Source: Triplophysa rosa (taxonomy: Eukaryota > Chordata > Actinopteri > Cypriniformes > Nemacheilidae). Taken from it: DNA of 64,000 nucleotides. Shown piece by piece: positions 28,157 to 40,500 of this stretch. The notes below the pieces were generated by a model that was given only the letters and a program-made list of their open reading frames with translations, did not search any database and was not told the DNA's origin. How positions within the stretch are numbered: position 1 is the stretch's first letter; the number at the start of each line of letters is the position of its first letter. The stretch covers positions 6,490,635-6,554,634 of the forward strand of contig NC_079913.1 in assembly GCF_024868665.1 (NCBI RefSeq). The letters run 5' to 3'. Position numbers and translations under genes: made by a program.

Positions 28157-29935
28157 GCATTCATTGCTGTATGCCCCACACAGAGCGCCGTGCTGAGTCT
28201 GTCAGTTTGTTAGTGCCATTGCTTAAGGCTCTGGCCATTAAAAGTAACAAGCTTTCCATCACCATGACAACCACATAACTCCTCATCATAGCTGAGCACA
28301 CAATAGTCTTTAAAGCAGCCTTTAATTTCAAGCCATCCAGTAAAAATACCCATTGGAAAACACCTTGGCACTTTTGTGCGATCAACGTGTTTTTAAAAAA
28401 TGGCATGATTGCTGATGATACATGCAAACAGCGCCAAGAAACTGCAGGAATGTAACGGAGAAAAAACTGTGGCGCTATAAACACGTGCTGAGTTGATTGT
28501 ATGTTTATTTCAGTTGGCCGAGTTTCTTTCTGCCTTCATTGTACATGTTAAATCACTGGAAACATTGCCTCCAACATTTGCTTTTGATCCCCATTGCCTT
28601 TGTTGCTTGCTGATAATTTAGCTAGTGGTTTCCACAAATCAATATATTTGCCCTGTGAACAGTGACACTGAACACATATGTGGATGACTTTTGCAGTGTG
28701 TCCAGGGGTTTTATCATAATTTAAAATCTCCAGTGAAATAATTGTTTAACTTTTTTCTTCAATATTCTTTTTCAGGCAAGCTTGGGTTTTTATAAAGCAG
28801 AAGAGGTTCAGTGTCAACATTGGAGTTCTTGTGAAAACCAGACAGACATCATTGTTTGTCAGCTCTAAACAATTTAAGGTCCAGAACTCAATGAAGACTG
28901 TGGTTGCCCATCAATTGTTTACCGTATAGCTGACAGCAAGGTATAAACAACATACCCCAATCTTACCGGTTTAAACAGCAACCTCTATACTTTCAGGGCA
29001 CACAAAACCACTGCTTTCTCAGATGTCTGGGTTAAGTGTTACTGTAAGATGTAACTGATGAAAATGTCAGAATGCTGACATGACCGGGAAAGGAATATTC
29101 CAACCCAGCCCCATTATTTATGACAAAGATGAAGAATGTTATATGGAGCTAAAGCATTTCTGGGAGCAAGTGAAATAGAGACACTGTTGTGCACTCATTT
29201 AAAGGGGTATAGAGGCTGTGAGGTTATTTATGTTTCTTATGAATGAGAGCCTGTGTTTTTATAAACTTCCGTCTACAACATTAACAGGTAAAATGACCAC
29301 CCAACTTTGAGCAATGTGCCTTCATAGAATGTTTTTTAAAAATCTTGAATTAATGATTTTTAGATGCTGGAAAATAACAAAGCTCATTTAAACACATTAA
29401 GGAATATATACTTTTTGCAGTGTGTTTATACTTTTATTGTATTCACTAATATTACTAGACATAATTACTTTTCATTTTATTACGATTGCTTTTCGTGTTT
29501 AGTTGTTCATTAACTATGGAAGGCTTTTTGAAATTCAAATTCAAAGAACAGGCAAAAATGGAATGTGAGCACCCTCTGGTGGAAAAACATCACAATTCCG
29601 TCATCAATGTAAAATAAAAGGTTAAATCAAAAGTTAAATTGGTTTCAAGATTTTAATACTAATACTAATATAAAGCGTATTTAACAATAAATACTATATT
29701 TATATCTTGTGTGATTGTTTTTATGTATGTAAATCCTCCAGGGTGCTGTAACTTGAAACTTGAAAACATGGAACCAAAGAACATGTGATGAGCTTGAGTG
29801 CCAGCAAATAGGACTGGAGTCCTGGACCACATGGCCCAGTTGCAGTGCATATACCATTGGGATTATAGAATACATAGATGTTTTGCGGAGACTGTGAGTT
29901 TTATTTCAGTATAGAACCAAATCAAAACCAGATAA

Positions 29936-30262
29936 CAATTAACCCCACTGCTTTTTCTGTGGCTTAGGAGGTGAACTCTTGTACTTCAGACATAAAAGTT
30001 TCAGTGACAACCCCACAGTCCCCAAGGTTCTAAATGTATTATTAAGAACCTCATTCAAAACATAAATCAGCAAAACACACATAATGCAAAAGTCCAACCA
30101 CAAAAGCTCAGATTGCACTCGTCTACAATATATGTGCGAGTCTTGTATTGTTTAAGGATTTTTAGTCATATAAAAAAGAACCTCCATCAAAAAACACCAC
30201 TTTAAGGTTCTTTAATCATTTGAAACACAGAACCTACACAAAACACTACAGCAAGTTACTTT
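29936..30262 (+). repeat. Diverged left margin of tRNA-like array 1
   Basis: Weak tRNA-like segments occur here, for example TGTGGCTTAGGAGGTGAACT near 29957. Array-1 spacer motifs (TAAGGTTCTTTAATCAT, ACACAGAACC) also occur, but the boxes are largely eroded. It reads as decayed outer copies of the array that begins clearly at about 30263. Confidence 0.5.
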
Positions 30263-32920
30263 ATCTGGCTCAGGGGACGTAGAACTGTCGTTTGTTCTGT
30301 GTGAAAGTCCTAATTCAAATCCATCACTTTTGAAGGTGCTTTAGTCATAAGACAAAGAATCTCACCCAAACTATTTACTCAAACACTTGTTGTCTTGATG
30401 GCTCAGGGGTTGAGTGCTCGTGCTGCATATGTGAGAGTCCTGATTAAAACTCCATTTTACCTTGTTTTGATTGGGTAAAACACAAAAGTCCCACAAAAAA
30501 ATCAGCAAGTACTCACTACAGGGTCAGTGGCTCATGGGTAGAATGCTTGTTCGTTCTACGTAAAAGTTCTGGTTGAAGTCCACCAGCTTTTAAGGTGCTT
30601 TAATCATAAGAAAAAGAATATCACCAAAAAAATGTTCAAGCACTTATCGTCTTGATGGCTCAGGGGTTGAATGCATGTGCTTTGTTAGTGAAAATCCTGG
30701 TTGAATCCCATTTTTTTTCATTGTTTTGATTGTATGAAAGACAAAAGCCCCACCAAAAAACCCACAAGGATCCATTTCAGGGTCAGTGGTTCAGGGGTAG
30801 AACACTCACTCATTCTACGTGAAAGTTTTGGTTCAAGTCTACTGGTTTTTAAAGTGTCAAAAAAATAGTTAAGGTTCTTGATGGCTCAGGGGTTGAATGT
30901 TCGTGCTTTGTAAGTGAAAGTCCTAGTTCAGACCCAACATTTTATTGTTTTTATTGTATAAAACACAAAAGCCCCTCCAAAAACACCACACAAACAAACA
31001 CTACATGGTCAGTGGCTCAGACGTAGAACTCTTTCTCGTTCTACGTGAAAGTCCTGGTTCTAGTCCTCCGACTCTTAAGGTACTTTAATGATAAGGTGCT
31101 CACCCCCCCAAAAAAAATGAAAGTTCTTGATGGCTCCGGGGTTGAACTTTCATGCTTCGTGAATAAAAGTCCAGGTTCAAACCCCATTTTTTCCCTTGTT
31201 TTGCTTGAATAAAACACGAAAGCCCCACCAAAAACCCTGCGAGGAACCACTACTGGGTAAGTGGCTCAGGCGTAGACCTCTCTCTCGTTCTACGTAAACA
31301 AGTCCACTGACTTTTAAGGCACTTTAATCATTAAACAAAGAATCTTACCCCCCAAAAACTAGTTGGAGCTGTCGCCGCCTTGTTGGCTGAGGGGTTGAAC
31401 TCTCGTGATTTGTATGTTAAAGTCCCTATTCAAAACAAATTTTTTCCTTGTTTTGCAAAACAAAACACAAAAGCCCCACCAAAAAACCTGTGAGGAACCA
31501 GTCCTGGGTCAGTGGCTCAGGCTTAGAACTCTCTCTCATTCTACGTGAACGTTCTGGTTCGAGTACATCGACTTTTAAGGCACTTTGATTATAAGACAAA
31601 GAATCGTACCCCCCAAAAACTAATCGAAGCTTTCACCGTCTTGATGGTACAGGGGTTGAACTCTCCTGCTATGTATGTAAAAGTCCCGGTTCAAACCCGA
31701 TCTTTTCCTTGTTTTGCTTTTACAAAACACAAAAGCCCCTCCAAAAAACCTGTGAGGAACCACTGCAGGGTCAGTGGCTCAGGTGTAGAACTCTATCTCG
31801 TTCTACGTGAACGTCCTGGTTCGAGTCCACCTTCTTTTAAGGCTCTTTAATCATAAGACAAAGAATATTACCCCCAAATACTTTTTGAAGCTCTCGCCGT
31901 CTTGATGGTTCAGGGGTTGAACTCTCCTGCTTTGTATGTAAAAGGCCCGCTTCAAACCCAACCTTTTCCTTGTTTTGCAAAACAAAACACAAAAGCCCCG
32001 CCAAAAAACCTGTGAGGACTCACTACTGGGTCACTGGCTCAGGCGTAGACCTCTCTCTCGTTCTACGTGAACGTCCTGGTTCGAGTCCACCGACTTTTAT
32101 ATTACCCCACAAAAAATAGTTGAATCTCTCTCCGTCTTGATGGCTCAGTGGTTGATTTCTCCTGCTTTGCATGTAAAAGTCCCGGTTTAAATCCAAATTT
32201 TTCCTTATTTTGATTTTACAAAACACAAAAGCCCTGCCAAAAAACTTTTGAGCTACTGCATAAGGTCAGTGGCTCAGGCATAGAATTCTCTCTCTCGTTC
32301 TATGTGAACGTCCTTGTTCAAATCCACCGACTTTCAAGGCACTTTGATCATGAGACATAGACTCTTACCCCCCAAAAACTAATCGAAGCTCCCGCCATCT
32401 TGATGGCTCAGTGGTTGAACTCTCCTGCTTTGTATGTAAAATTCTCAGTTCAAACCCAATTCTTTCCCTGTTTTGCAAAACAAAACACAAAAGCCCCACC
32501 AAAAAACCTGTGAGGAACCAGTCCTTGGTCAGTGGCTCAGGCATAGAACTCTCTCTCGTTCTATGTGAACGTTCTGGTTCGAGTACACCGACTTTTAAGG
32601 CACTTTGATTATAAGACAAAGAATCGTACCCCCCAAAAACTAATCGAAGCTGTCACCGTCTTGATGGTTCAGGGGTTGAACTCTCCTGCTATGTATGTAA
32701 AAGTCCCGGTTCAAACCCAATCTTTTCCTTGTTTTGCTTTTACAAAACACAAAAGCCCCTCCAAAAAACCTGTGAGGAACCACTGCAGGGTCAGTGGCTC
32801 AGGTGTAGAACTCTATCTCGTTCTACGTGAACGTCCTGGTTCGAGTCCACCGTCTTTTAAGGCTCTTTAATCATAAGACAAAGAATATTACCCCCCAAAT
32901 ACTTTTTGAAGCTCTCGCCG

Positions 32921-32984
32921 TCTTGATGGTTCAGGGGTTGAACTCTCCTGCTTTGTATGTAAAAGTCCCGGTTCAAACCCAACC
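32921..32984 (+). ncRNA. Representative B-type tRNA-like monomer (putative)
   Basis: A-box-like TGGTTCAGGGG and B-box-like GGTTCAAACCC flank TGAACTCTCCTGCTTTGTAT, which resembles the anticodon arm region of tRNA-Ala genes (TGCTTNGCATG). TTTT follows at 32985-32988. The T-stem pairs over only about two base pairs, so it is tRNA-like rather than a functional tRNA. Transcription is inferred only from the promoter-like boxes. Confidence 0.4.
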
Positions 32985-33050
32985 TTTTCCTTGTTTTGCA
33001 AAACAAAACACAAAAGCCCCGCCAAACAACCTGTGAGGAATCACTACTGG

Positions 33051-33115
33051 GTCAGTGGCTCAAGCGTAGACCTCTCTCTCGTTCTACGTGAACGTCCTGG
33101 TTCGAGTCCACCGAC
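33051..33115 (+). ncRNA. Representative A-type tRNA-like monomer (putative 65-nt Pol III unit)
   Basis: The first eight bases, GTCAGTGG, can pair with the last eight, CCACCGAC, with one mismatch. Inside, A units form a hairpin of the type TAGAAC-TCTCTCTC-GTTCTA (one mismatch in this copy). The A-box region and B box GGTTCGAGTCC are in tRNA-like spacing, and TTTT follows at 33116-33119 with no gap. A normal cloverleaf with a 5-bp T stem is not formed, so this is not a canonical tRNA gene. Other A units share the layout. Confidence 0.45.
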
Positions 33116-34915
33116 TTTTATATTACCCCCAAAAAACTTTTTGAAGCTCTCGCCGTCTTAATGGCTCAGTGGTTGAACTCTCCTGCTATGTATGTAAAAG
33201 TCCCAGTTCAAACCTTAACTCTTTCCTTGTTTTGCTTTTACAAAACACTAAAGCCCCGCCAAAACACCTGTGAGGAACCACTACAGCGTCAGTGGCTCAG
33301 GTGTAGAACTCTCTCTCTTATTCTACGTGAACGTCCTGTTTCGAGTCCACCAACTTTTAATGCACTTTATTCATAAAACAAAGAATCTTACCCCACAAAA
33401 AATAGTTGAATCTCTCTCCGTCTTGATGGCTCAGTGGTTGATTTCTCCTGCTTTGCATGTAAAAGTCCCGGTTTAAATCCAATTTTTTCCTTATTTTGAT
33501 TTTACAAAACACAAAAGCCCTGCCAAAAAACTTTTGAGCTACTGCACAAGGTCAGTGGCTCAGGCATAGAATTCTCTCTCTCGTTCTATGTGAACGTCCT
33601 GGTTCAAATCCACCGACTTTCAAGGCACTTTCATCATAAGACATAGACTCTTACCCCCCCAAAAACTAATCGAAGCTCCCGCCGTCTTGATGGCTCAGTA
33701 GTTGAACTCTCCTGCTTTGTATGTAAAATTCTCAGTTCAAACCCAATTCTTTCCCTGTTTTGCAAAACAAAACACAAAAGCCCCACCAAAAAACCTGTGA
33801 GGAACCAGTCCTGGGTCAGTGGCTCAGGCATAGAACTCTGTCTCGTTCTACGTGAACGTTCTGGTTCGAGTACACCGACTTTTAAGGCACTTTGATCATA
33901 AGACAAAGAATCTTACCCCCCAAAAACTAATGGAAGCTTTCGCCGTCTTGATGGCTCAGTGGTTGAACTCTCCTGCTTTGTATGTAAAATTCCCAGTTCA
34001 AACCCAATTCTTTCCCTGTTTTGCAAAACAAAACACAAAAGCCCCACCAAAAACCTGTGAGGAACCAGTCCTGGGTCAGTGGCTCAGGCTTAGAACTCTC
34101 TCTCATTCTACGTGAACGTTCTGGTTCGAGTACACAGACTTTTAAGGCACTTTGATTATAAGACAAAGAATCGTACCCCCCAAAAACTAATCGAAGCTGT
34201 CACCGTCTTGATGGTTCAGGGGTTGAACTTTCCTGCTATGTATGTAAAAGTCCTGGTTCAAACCCGATCTTTTCCTTGTTTTGCTTTTACAAAACACAAA
34301 AGCCCCTCCAAAAAACCTGTGAGGAACCACTGCAGGGTCAGTGGCTCAGGTGTAGAACTCTATCTCGTTCTACGTGAACGTCCTGGTTCGAGTCCACCGT
34401 CTTTTAAGGCTCTTTAATCATAAGACAACGAAAATTACCCCCCAAATACTTTTTGAAGCTCTCGCCGTCTTGATGGTTCAGGGGTTGAACTCTCCTGCTT
34501 TGTATGTAAAAGTCCCGGTTCAAACCCAACCTTTTCCTTGTTTTGCAAAACAAAACACAAAAGCCCCGCCAAAAAACCTGTGAGGAATCACTACTGGGTC
34601 AGTGGCTCAGGCGTAGACCTCTCTCTCGTTCTACGTGAACGTCCTGGTTCGAATCCACTGACTTTTAAGGCACTTTGATCATAAGAAAAAGAATCTTACC
34701 CCTCAAAAACTAATCGAAGCTCTCGCCAACTTGATGGCTCAGTGGTTGAACTCTCCTCCTTTGTATCTAAAAGCCCCGGTTCAAACCCAATTTTTTCCTT
34801 GTTTTGCTTTTACAAAACACAAAAGCCCCGCCAAAAAACCTGTGAGGAATCACTACTGGGTCAGTGGCTCAGGCGTAGACCTCTCTCTCGTTCTACGTGA
34901 ACGTTCTGGTTCAAA

Positions 34916-36480
34916 TCCAGCTTACATGAGTGTATATACTCTTTCATGTTTGTTATGTGATCAAATTGGTATTGTAGAATATACACACGCCAGGAGATGC
35001 GCTCCAACTGTGCATGTCCTGGTGGCTCGGTGGTATGAGCACTGTCATTTGATTCCAAGGTTCAAGTCCACCTTGTCTGAGTGTGTGTACTCTGTTCCCT
35101 CTGCAATCAAATTAGTTTTAAAGAAAATATACAAGCCCGGAGAGGCATCCCAGATGTGTGGCACCTGGTGGCACAGTGGTATGCGAACCGTCACTTAATT
35201 AGGTGGTTCAAGTCGAACTGTGCATATTGTCTCACATTCCTGCGATCCAATTAGTAGCAAGGAACATATACTCAACAGGAGAAGCAAAAATGTGCAGGAC
35301 GTGTTGGCTCAGTGGATATGAGTTCTGACGCTGGACCAAAAGGTACAGGGTTCAAAGCAAGGTGGCATGAGGGTGTGTGTTCTGTTTCACATTCCTTATG
35401 CGATCCACTTAGTGGTAAAGAAGATATACACGCCAGGAGAAGTGACAGAAATGTGCAGGACACGGTGGCTCAGTGGATATGAATATTGACTCTTGACCAA
35501 AAGGTACCGGGTTCAAAGCCAGGTTGCATGAGGGTGTGTGTACAGGTTCACATTCCTCATGCGATCCAATTAGTGGTAAAGAAGATATACACGCCAGGAG
35601 AAGCGATACAAATGTCCAGGACACGGTGGCTCAGTGGATATGAGTATTGAAGCAGGACCAAAAGGTACATGGTTCAAAGCCAGGTGGCATTAGTGTGTGT
35701 GTACTATTTCTTGTTACTTACGCGATCTAATTAGTGGTAAAGAAGATATACATGCCTGGAGAAGCTACACAAATGTGCAGGACATGGTGGCTCAGTGGAT
35801 ATGCGTACCGACGCTGGACCAAAAGGTACAGGGTTCAAAGCCGGGTGTGTGAAGTTTCACATTCCTTATGCGATCAAATTAGTGGTAAGAAGATATACAC
35901 GCCAGGAGAATCTAGACAAATGTGCAGGACACGGTGGCTCAGTGGATATGAGTATCGCAGCAGTATCAAAAGGTACATGGTTCAAAGCCAGGTGGCATGA
36001 TTGTGTGTGTACTATTTCTCGTTACTTACGTGATCTAATTAGTGGTAAAGAAGATATACATGCCTGGAGAAGCTACACAAACGTGCAGGATACGGTGGCT
36101 CAGTGGATATGCATATCGACGCTGGACCAAAAGGTACAGGGTTCAAAGCCAGCTGTCATGAGGATGTGTGCAGTTTCACATTCCTTATGTGATCCAATTA
36201 GTGGTAAGAAGATATACACGCCAGGAGAAGCAACCCTAACGTGAAGGACACGGTGGCTCAGTGGATATGAGTATCGAAGCTGGACCAAAAGGTACAGCGT
36301 TCAAAGCCAGGTGGCATGAGTGTGTGTGTGTACTGTTTCTCGTTACTTATGTGATCCAATTAGTGGTAAAGAAGATATACACGCCAGGAGAAGTGTCACA
36401 AATGTGCAGGACATGGTGGCTCAGTGGATATGAGTACCGACTCTGGACCAAAAGGTACAGGGTTCAAAGCCAGATGGCTA
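34916..36480 (+). repeat. Tandem array 2: tRNA-like monomers of about 135-166 bp
   Basis: About ten units lie head to tail, with the TGGCTCAGTGG-like box near 35023, 35167, 35306, 35466, 35627, 35788, 35934, 36092, 36251 and 36417. The typical unit has A box TGGCTCAGTGG, 33 nt, then B box GGTTCAAAGCC, followed by GTGTGTGT, ACATTCCTTATGCGATCC, AATTAGTGGTAAAGAAGATA and ACGCCAGGAGAAG. No TTTT occurs between successive units in the copies read. The first units on the left are more diverged. The linker matches that of array 3 in opposite orientation, so the families share an ancestor. Confidence 0.8.
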
Positions 36481-36529
36481 ACCAGCACATGAAATCCAGA
36501 AAGTGTGGTACCAGGGGGAGGTCGTGACT

Positions 36530-37495
36530 ACTGAGCCGTGTGAGTATGAAACAGGTGTATAGGTGGGAGGATTAAGTAAGGGGTAAGAGTTGGAAGGGGA
36601 GGAGCAGGCAGCAAGAGAGTAGGAAGGGGAGGGGCAGGAAGGAGAGGAGTAGGGTAAGGGGAGGAGCAGGCATGAAGCTACGGGAGGAGTAGGAAGGGGA
36701 GGAGCGAGAAGAGAGGAGGAAGGGGAGGAGTAGTGAGAGAGTAGGAAGGAGAGGAGCAGGCAGAGAGTAGGAAGGGGAGGAGTGGGCAGGGGAGCTAAGC
36801 AGACATCAGGTGCATAACTGAGGTGAATGAGAACTAAAGAGAACTTCCTACTCTTCCTGCCCTCTTCTTTCTCCTCCAATCCCTCCTACTCTCTCCCTGC
36901 TCCTGCCCTTCCTGCCTACTCTCTCCTCCACCCTGCTCCTCCCTTACCCTCCATCATACTCTCTTCCTGCTCCTCCCCTTCCTGCCTACTCTCCCCTCCC
37001 TGCTGCTCCCCTTCCTGCCTACTCTCCCCTCCCCTTCCTACTCTCTTCCTGCTCCTCCCCTTCCCCTTACCCTCATCCTACTCTCTTCCTTCTAGTCCTC
37101 CAACCTACTCTCTGCTTGCTCCTCCTCCTCCACTCCCTCAATGCTGCTCCCCTTCCTACACTCCCTACTCCTCCCCTCTTCTTTCTCCTCCTCTCTTCTT
37201 GCTCCTCCAATCCCTCCTACTCTATTCTTGCTCCTCCTGTTCCTGCTCCTCCCCTTCCTCCTATCACCCTGCTCAAGCCCTCTTCTTTCTCCTCCTCCAC
37301 TCCCTCCAACTCTATTCTTGCTCCTCCTGTTCCTGCTCCTCCCCTTCCTCCTATCACCCTGCTCAAGCCCTCTTCTTTCTCCTGCTCCACTCCTCTTTTC
37401 TTACTGCTCTTTTCTTGCTCCACCTGCTCCTCCCCTCTCTCCTAACCCCTCCTCTTCCTCAGCAACCAACCAACTTACCCAACACCATCTGCTAG
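36530..37495. repeat. Purine-rich then pyrimidine-rich inverted repeat
   Basis: About 36540-36835 is GA-rich on the + strand (GGAGGGGCAGGAAGG, GGAGGAGCAGG). About 36840-37450 is CT-rich with the complementary words (CCTTCCTGCC, CCTGCTCCTCC). The two form an imperfect inverted repeat centred near 36835, with unequal arms of about 0.3 and 0.6 kb. The CT arm contains a tandem duplication of about 93 bp (from about 37213 and about 37306). Open frames here (Ser/Leu/Pro-rich) are composition artefacts. Confidence 0.85.
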
Positions 37496-37514
37496 CTTTA
37501 CTCCTCATCATCAT

Positions 37515-40500
37515 GCTCTCACCATTCTGATGCAGGTCAACACCTGGGCTCAAACCCCAGACCTCTTGATCTAGGGGTAATGTTCCTTACCACTGAGCCA
37601 CTGGACACTGCATGCTTGTGATGCTTCTCCTGGTAGTTTTATCTTTTTTATACTTATCTGGTCCACGTAAGAAACGTGAGACATTGCCCAAAGCTGGGCT
37701 TGAACCCTGACCCACCATGACCAAGGGCAGTGTTCATTACCCCCGAGCCACTGAGCACCACATCGTTCCACCAATTCTCCTGGTAATGTTATCTTTTTTA
37801 TACCAACCTGGTCCACGTAAGAAACGTGAGACATTGCCCAAAGCTGGGCTTGAACCCTGACCCACCATGCCCAAGGCCAGTGTTCATTACCCCCGAGCAC
37901 CACATCGTTCCACCAGTTCTCCTGGTAATGTTATATTTTTGTACATACCTGGTCCACGTAAGAAACGTGAGACATTGCCCAAAGCTGGGCTTGAACCCTG
38001 ACCCACCATGCCCAAGGCCAGTGTTCATTACCCCCGAGCACCACATCGTTCCACCAGTTCTCCTGGTAATGTTATATTTTTGTACATACCTGGTCCACGT
38101 AAGAAACGTGAGACATTGCCCAAAGCTGGGCTTGAACCCTGACCCACCATGCCCAAGGCCAGTGTTCATTACCCCCGAGCACCACATCGTTCCACCAGTT
38201 CTCCTGGTAATGTTGTATTTTTGTACATACCTGGTCCACGTAAGAAACGTGAGACATTGCCCAAAGCTGGGCTTGAACCCTGACCCACCATGCCCAAGGA
38301 CATTGTTCATTACCCTCGAGCCACTGAGCACCACATCGTTCCACCAATTCTCCTGGTAATGTTATCTTTTTTATACCAACCTGGTCCACGTAAGAAACGT
38401 GAGACATTGCCCAAAGCCGGCCTTGAACCTTCACCCAACATGCCCAAGGCCAGTGTTCATTACCCCCCAGCCACTGAACACCACATCGTTCCACCAATTC
38501 TCCTGGTAATGTTATCTTTTTTATACCTACCTGGTCCACGTAAGAAACATGAGACATTGCCCAAAGCTGGGCTTGAACCCTGACCCACCATGCCCAAGGC
38601 CAGTGTTCATTACCCCCGAGCACCACATCGTTCCACCAATTCTCCTGGTAATGTTATCTTTTTTATACCAACATGCTCCACGTAAGAAACGAGGCATTGC
38701 CCAAAGCTGGTCTTGAACCCTCAGCCAACATGCCCAAGGCCAGTATTCATTACCCCCGAGCCACTGAGCACCACATCGTTCCACCAATTCTCCTGGTAAT
38801 GTTATCTTTTTTATACCAACATGCTCCACGTAAGAAACGTGAGACATTGCCCAAAGCTGGGCTTGAACCCTGACCCACCATGCCCAAGGCCAGTGTTCAT
38901 TACCCCCGAGCACCACATCGTTCCACCAATTCTCCTGGTAATGTTATCTTTTTTATACCAACATGCTCCACGTAAGAAACGAGGCATTGCCCAAAGCTGG
39001 TCTTGAACCCTCAGCCAACATGCCCAAGGCCAGTATTCATTACCCCCGAGCCACTGAGCACCACATCGTTCCACCAATTCTCCTGGTAATGTTATCTTTT
39101 TTATACCAACATGCTCCACGTAAGAAACGTGAGACATTGCCCAAAGCTGGGCTTGAACCCTGACCCACCATGCCCAAGGCCAGTGTTCATTACCCCCCAG
39201 CCACTGAGCACCACATCGTTCCACCAATTCTCCTGGTAATGTTATCTTTTTTATACCAACCTGGTCCACGTAAGAAACGTGAGACATTGCCCAAAGCTGG
39301 GCTTGAACCCTGACCCACCATGCCCAAGGCCAGTGTTCATTACCCCCGAGCACCACATCGTTCCACCAGTTCTCCTGGTAATGTTATCTTTTTTATACCA
39401 ACATGCTCCACGTAAGAAACGAGGCATTGCCCAAAGCTGGTCTTGAACCCTCAGCCAACATGCCCAAGGCCAGTATTCATTACCCCCGAGCCACTGAGCA
39501 CCACATCGTTCCACCAATTCTCCTGGTAATGTTATCTTTTTTATACCAACATGCTCCACGTAAGAAACGTGAGACATTGCCCAAAGCTGGGCTTGAACCC
39601 TGACCCACCATGCCCAAGGCCATTGTTCATTACCCCCGAGCCACTGAGCACCACATCGTTCCACCAATTCTCCTGGTAATGTTATCTTTTTTATACCAAC
39701 CTGGTCCACGTAAGAAACGTGAGACATTGCCCAAAGCTGGGCTTGAACCCTGACCCACCATGCCCAAGGCCAGTGTTCATTACCCCCGAGCACCACATCG
39801 TTCCACCAGTTCTCCTGGTAATGTTATATTTTTGTACATACCTGGTCCACGTAAGAAACGTGAGACATTGCCCAAAGCTGGGCTTGAACCCTGACCCACC
39901 ATGCCCAAGGACAGTGTTCATTACCCCCGAGCCACTGAGCACCACATCGTTCCACCAATTCTCCTGGTAATGTTATCTTTTTTATACCAACCTGGTCCAC
40001 GTAAGAAACGTGAGACATTGCCCAAAGCTGGGCTTGAACCCTGACCCACCATGCCCAAGGCCAGTGTTCATTACCCCCGAGCACCACATCGTTCCACCAG
40101 TTCTCCTGGTAATGTTATATTTTTTATACATACCTGGTCCACGTAAGAAACGTGAGACATTGCCCAAAGCTGGGCTTGAACCCTGACCCACCATGCCCAA
40201 GGCCAGTGCTCATTACCCCCGAGCACCACATCGTTCCACCAGTTCTCCTGGTAATGTTATATTTTTTATACATACCTGGTCCACGTAAGAAACATGAGAC
40301 ATTGCCCAAAGCTGGCCTTGAACCCTGACCCACCATGTCCAAGGCCAGTGCTCATTACCCCCGAGCACCACATCGTTCCACCAGTTCTCCTGGTAATGTT
40401 ATATTTTTTATACATACCTGGTCCACGTAAGAAACGTGAGACATTGCCCAAAGATGGGCTTGAACCCTGACCCACCATGCCCAAAGCCAGTGTTCACTAC

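Larger units (their letters stand above)
17021..29935. other. Gene-free stretch
   Basis: No supported coding exon. The interval holds MITE fragments (23134-23232, 26692-26920, about 27270-27375), a small inverted-repeat element (25248-25459), a C13 run, a 14-bp palindrome, a paired CATTCC palindrome, an (AT)n patch near 20150 and a GT/GC alternating tract near 28110. About 17.9-19.4 kb is less AT-rich than its surroundings but yields no recognisable protein on either strand; it could be conserved noncoding DNA. Confidence 0.55.
30263..34915 (+). repeat. Tandem array 1: alternating tRNA-like A and B monomers
   Basis: By eye I count 19 A monomers and 18 B monomers in strict alternation. The dimer repeats at about 260 bp, with some dimers near 235 bp because the A-to-B spacer is shortened. 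A monomers carry A box TGGCTCAGGCG and B box GGTTCGAGTCC. B monomers carry TGGCTCAGTGG or TGGTTCAGGGG and GGTTCAAACCC. Box spacing is 32 nt, as in tRNA genes. A T4 or longer run follows both monomer types within a few nt. The B-to-A spacer has a conserved potential hairpin (GTTTTGC...CAAAAC). Copies at the left are more diverged than those at the right. This could be a tRNA-derived satellite, a cluster of small Pol III genes, or TFIIIC-binding DNA without transcripts. Confidence 0.85.

Noticed and set aside
31545..34417. Repeated 101-codon open frames in array 1 (starting MNVLVRVHRLLRHF at 31545, 32565 and 34112)
   Set aside because: They are copies of the same tandem repeat read through tRNA-like boxes. 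They have no domain, and the identity follows from DNA-level duplication.
36827..37530. Ser/Leu/Pro-rich open frames of up to 222 codons in the CT-rich arm
   Set aside because: Pure CT-rich sequence has few stop codons. The composition fully explains the frames.
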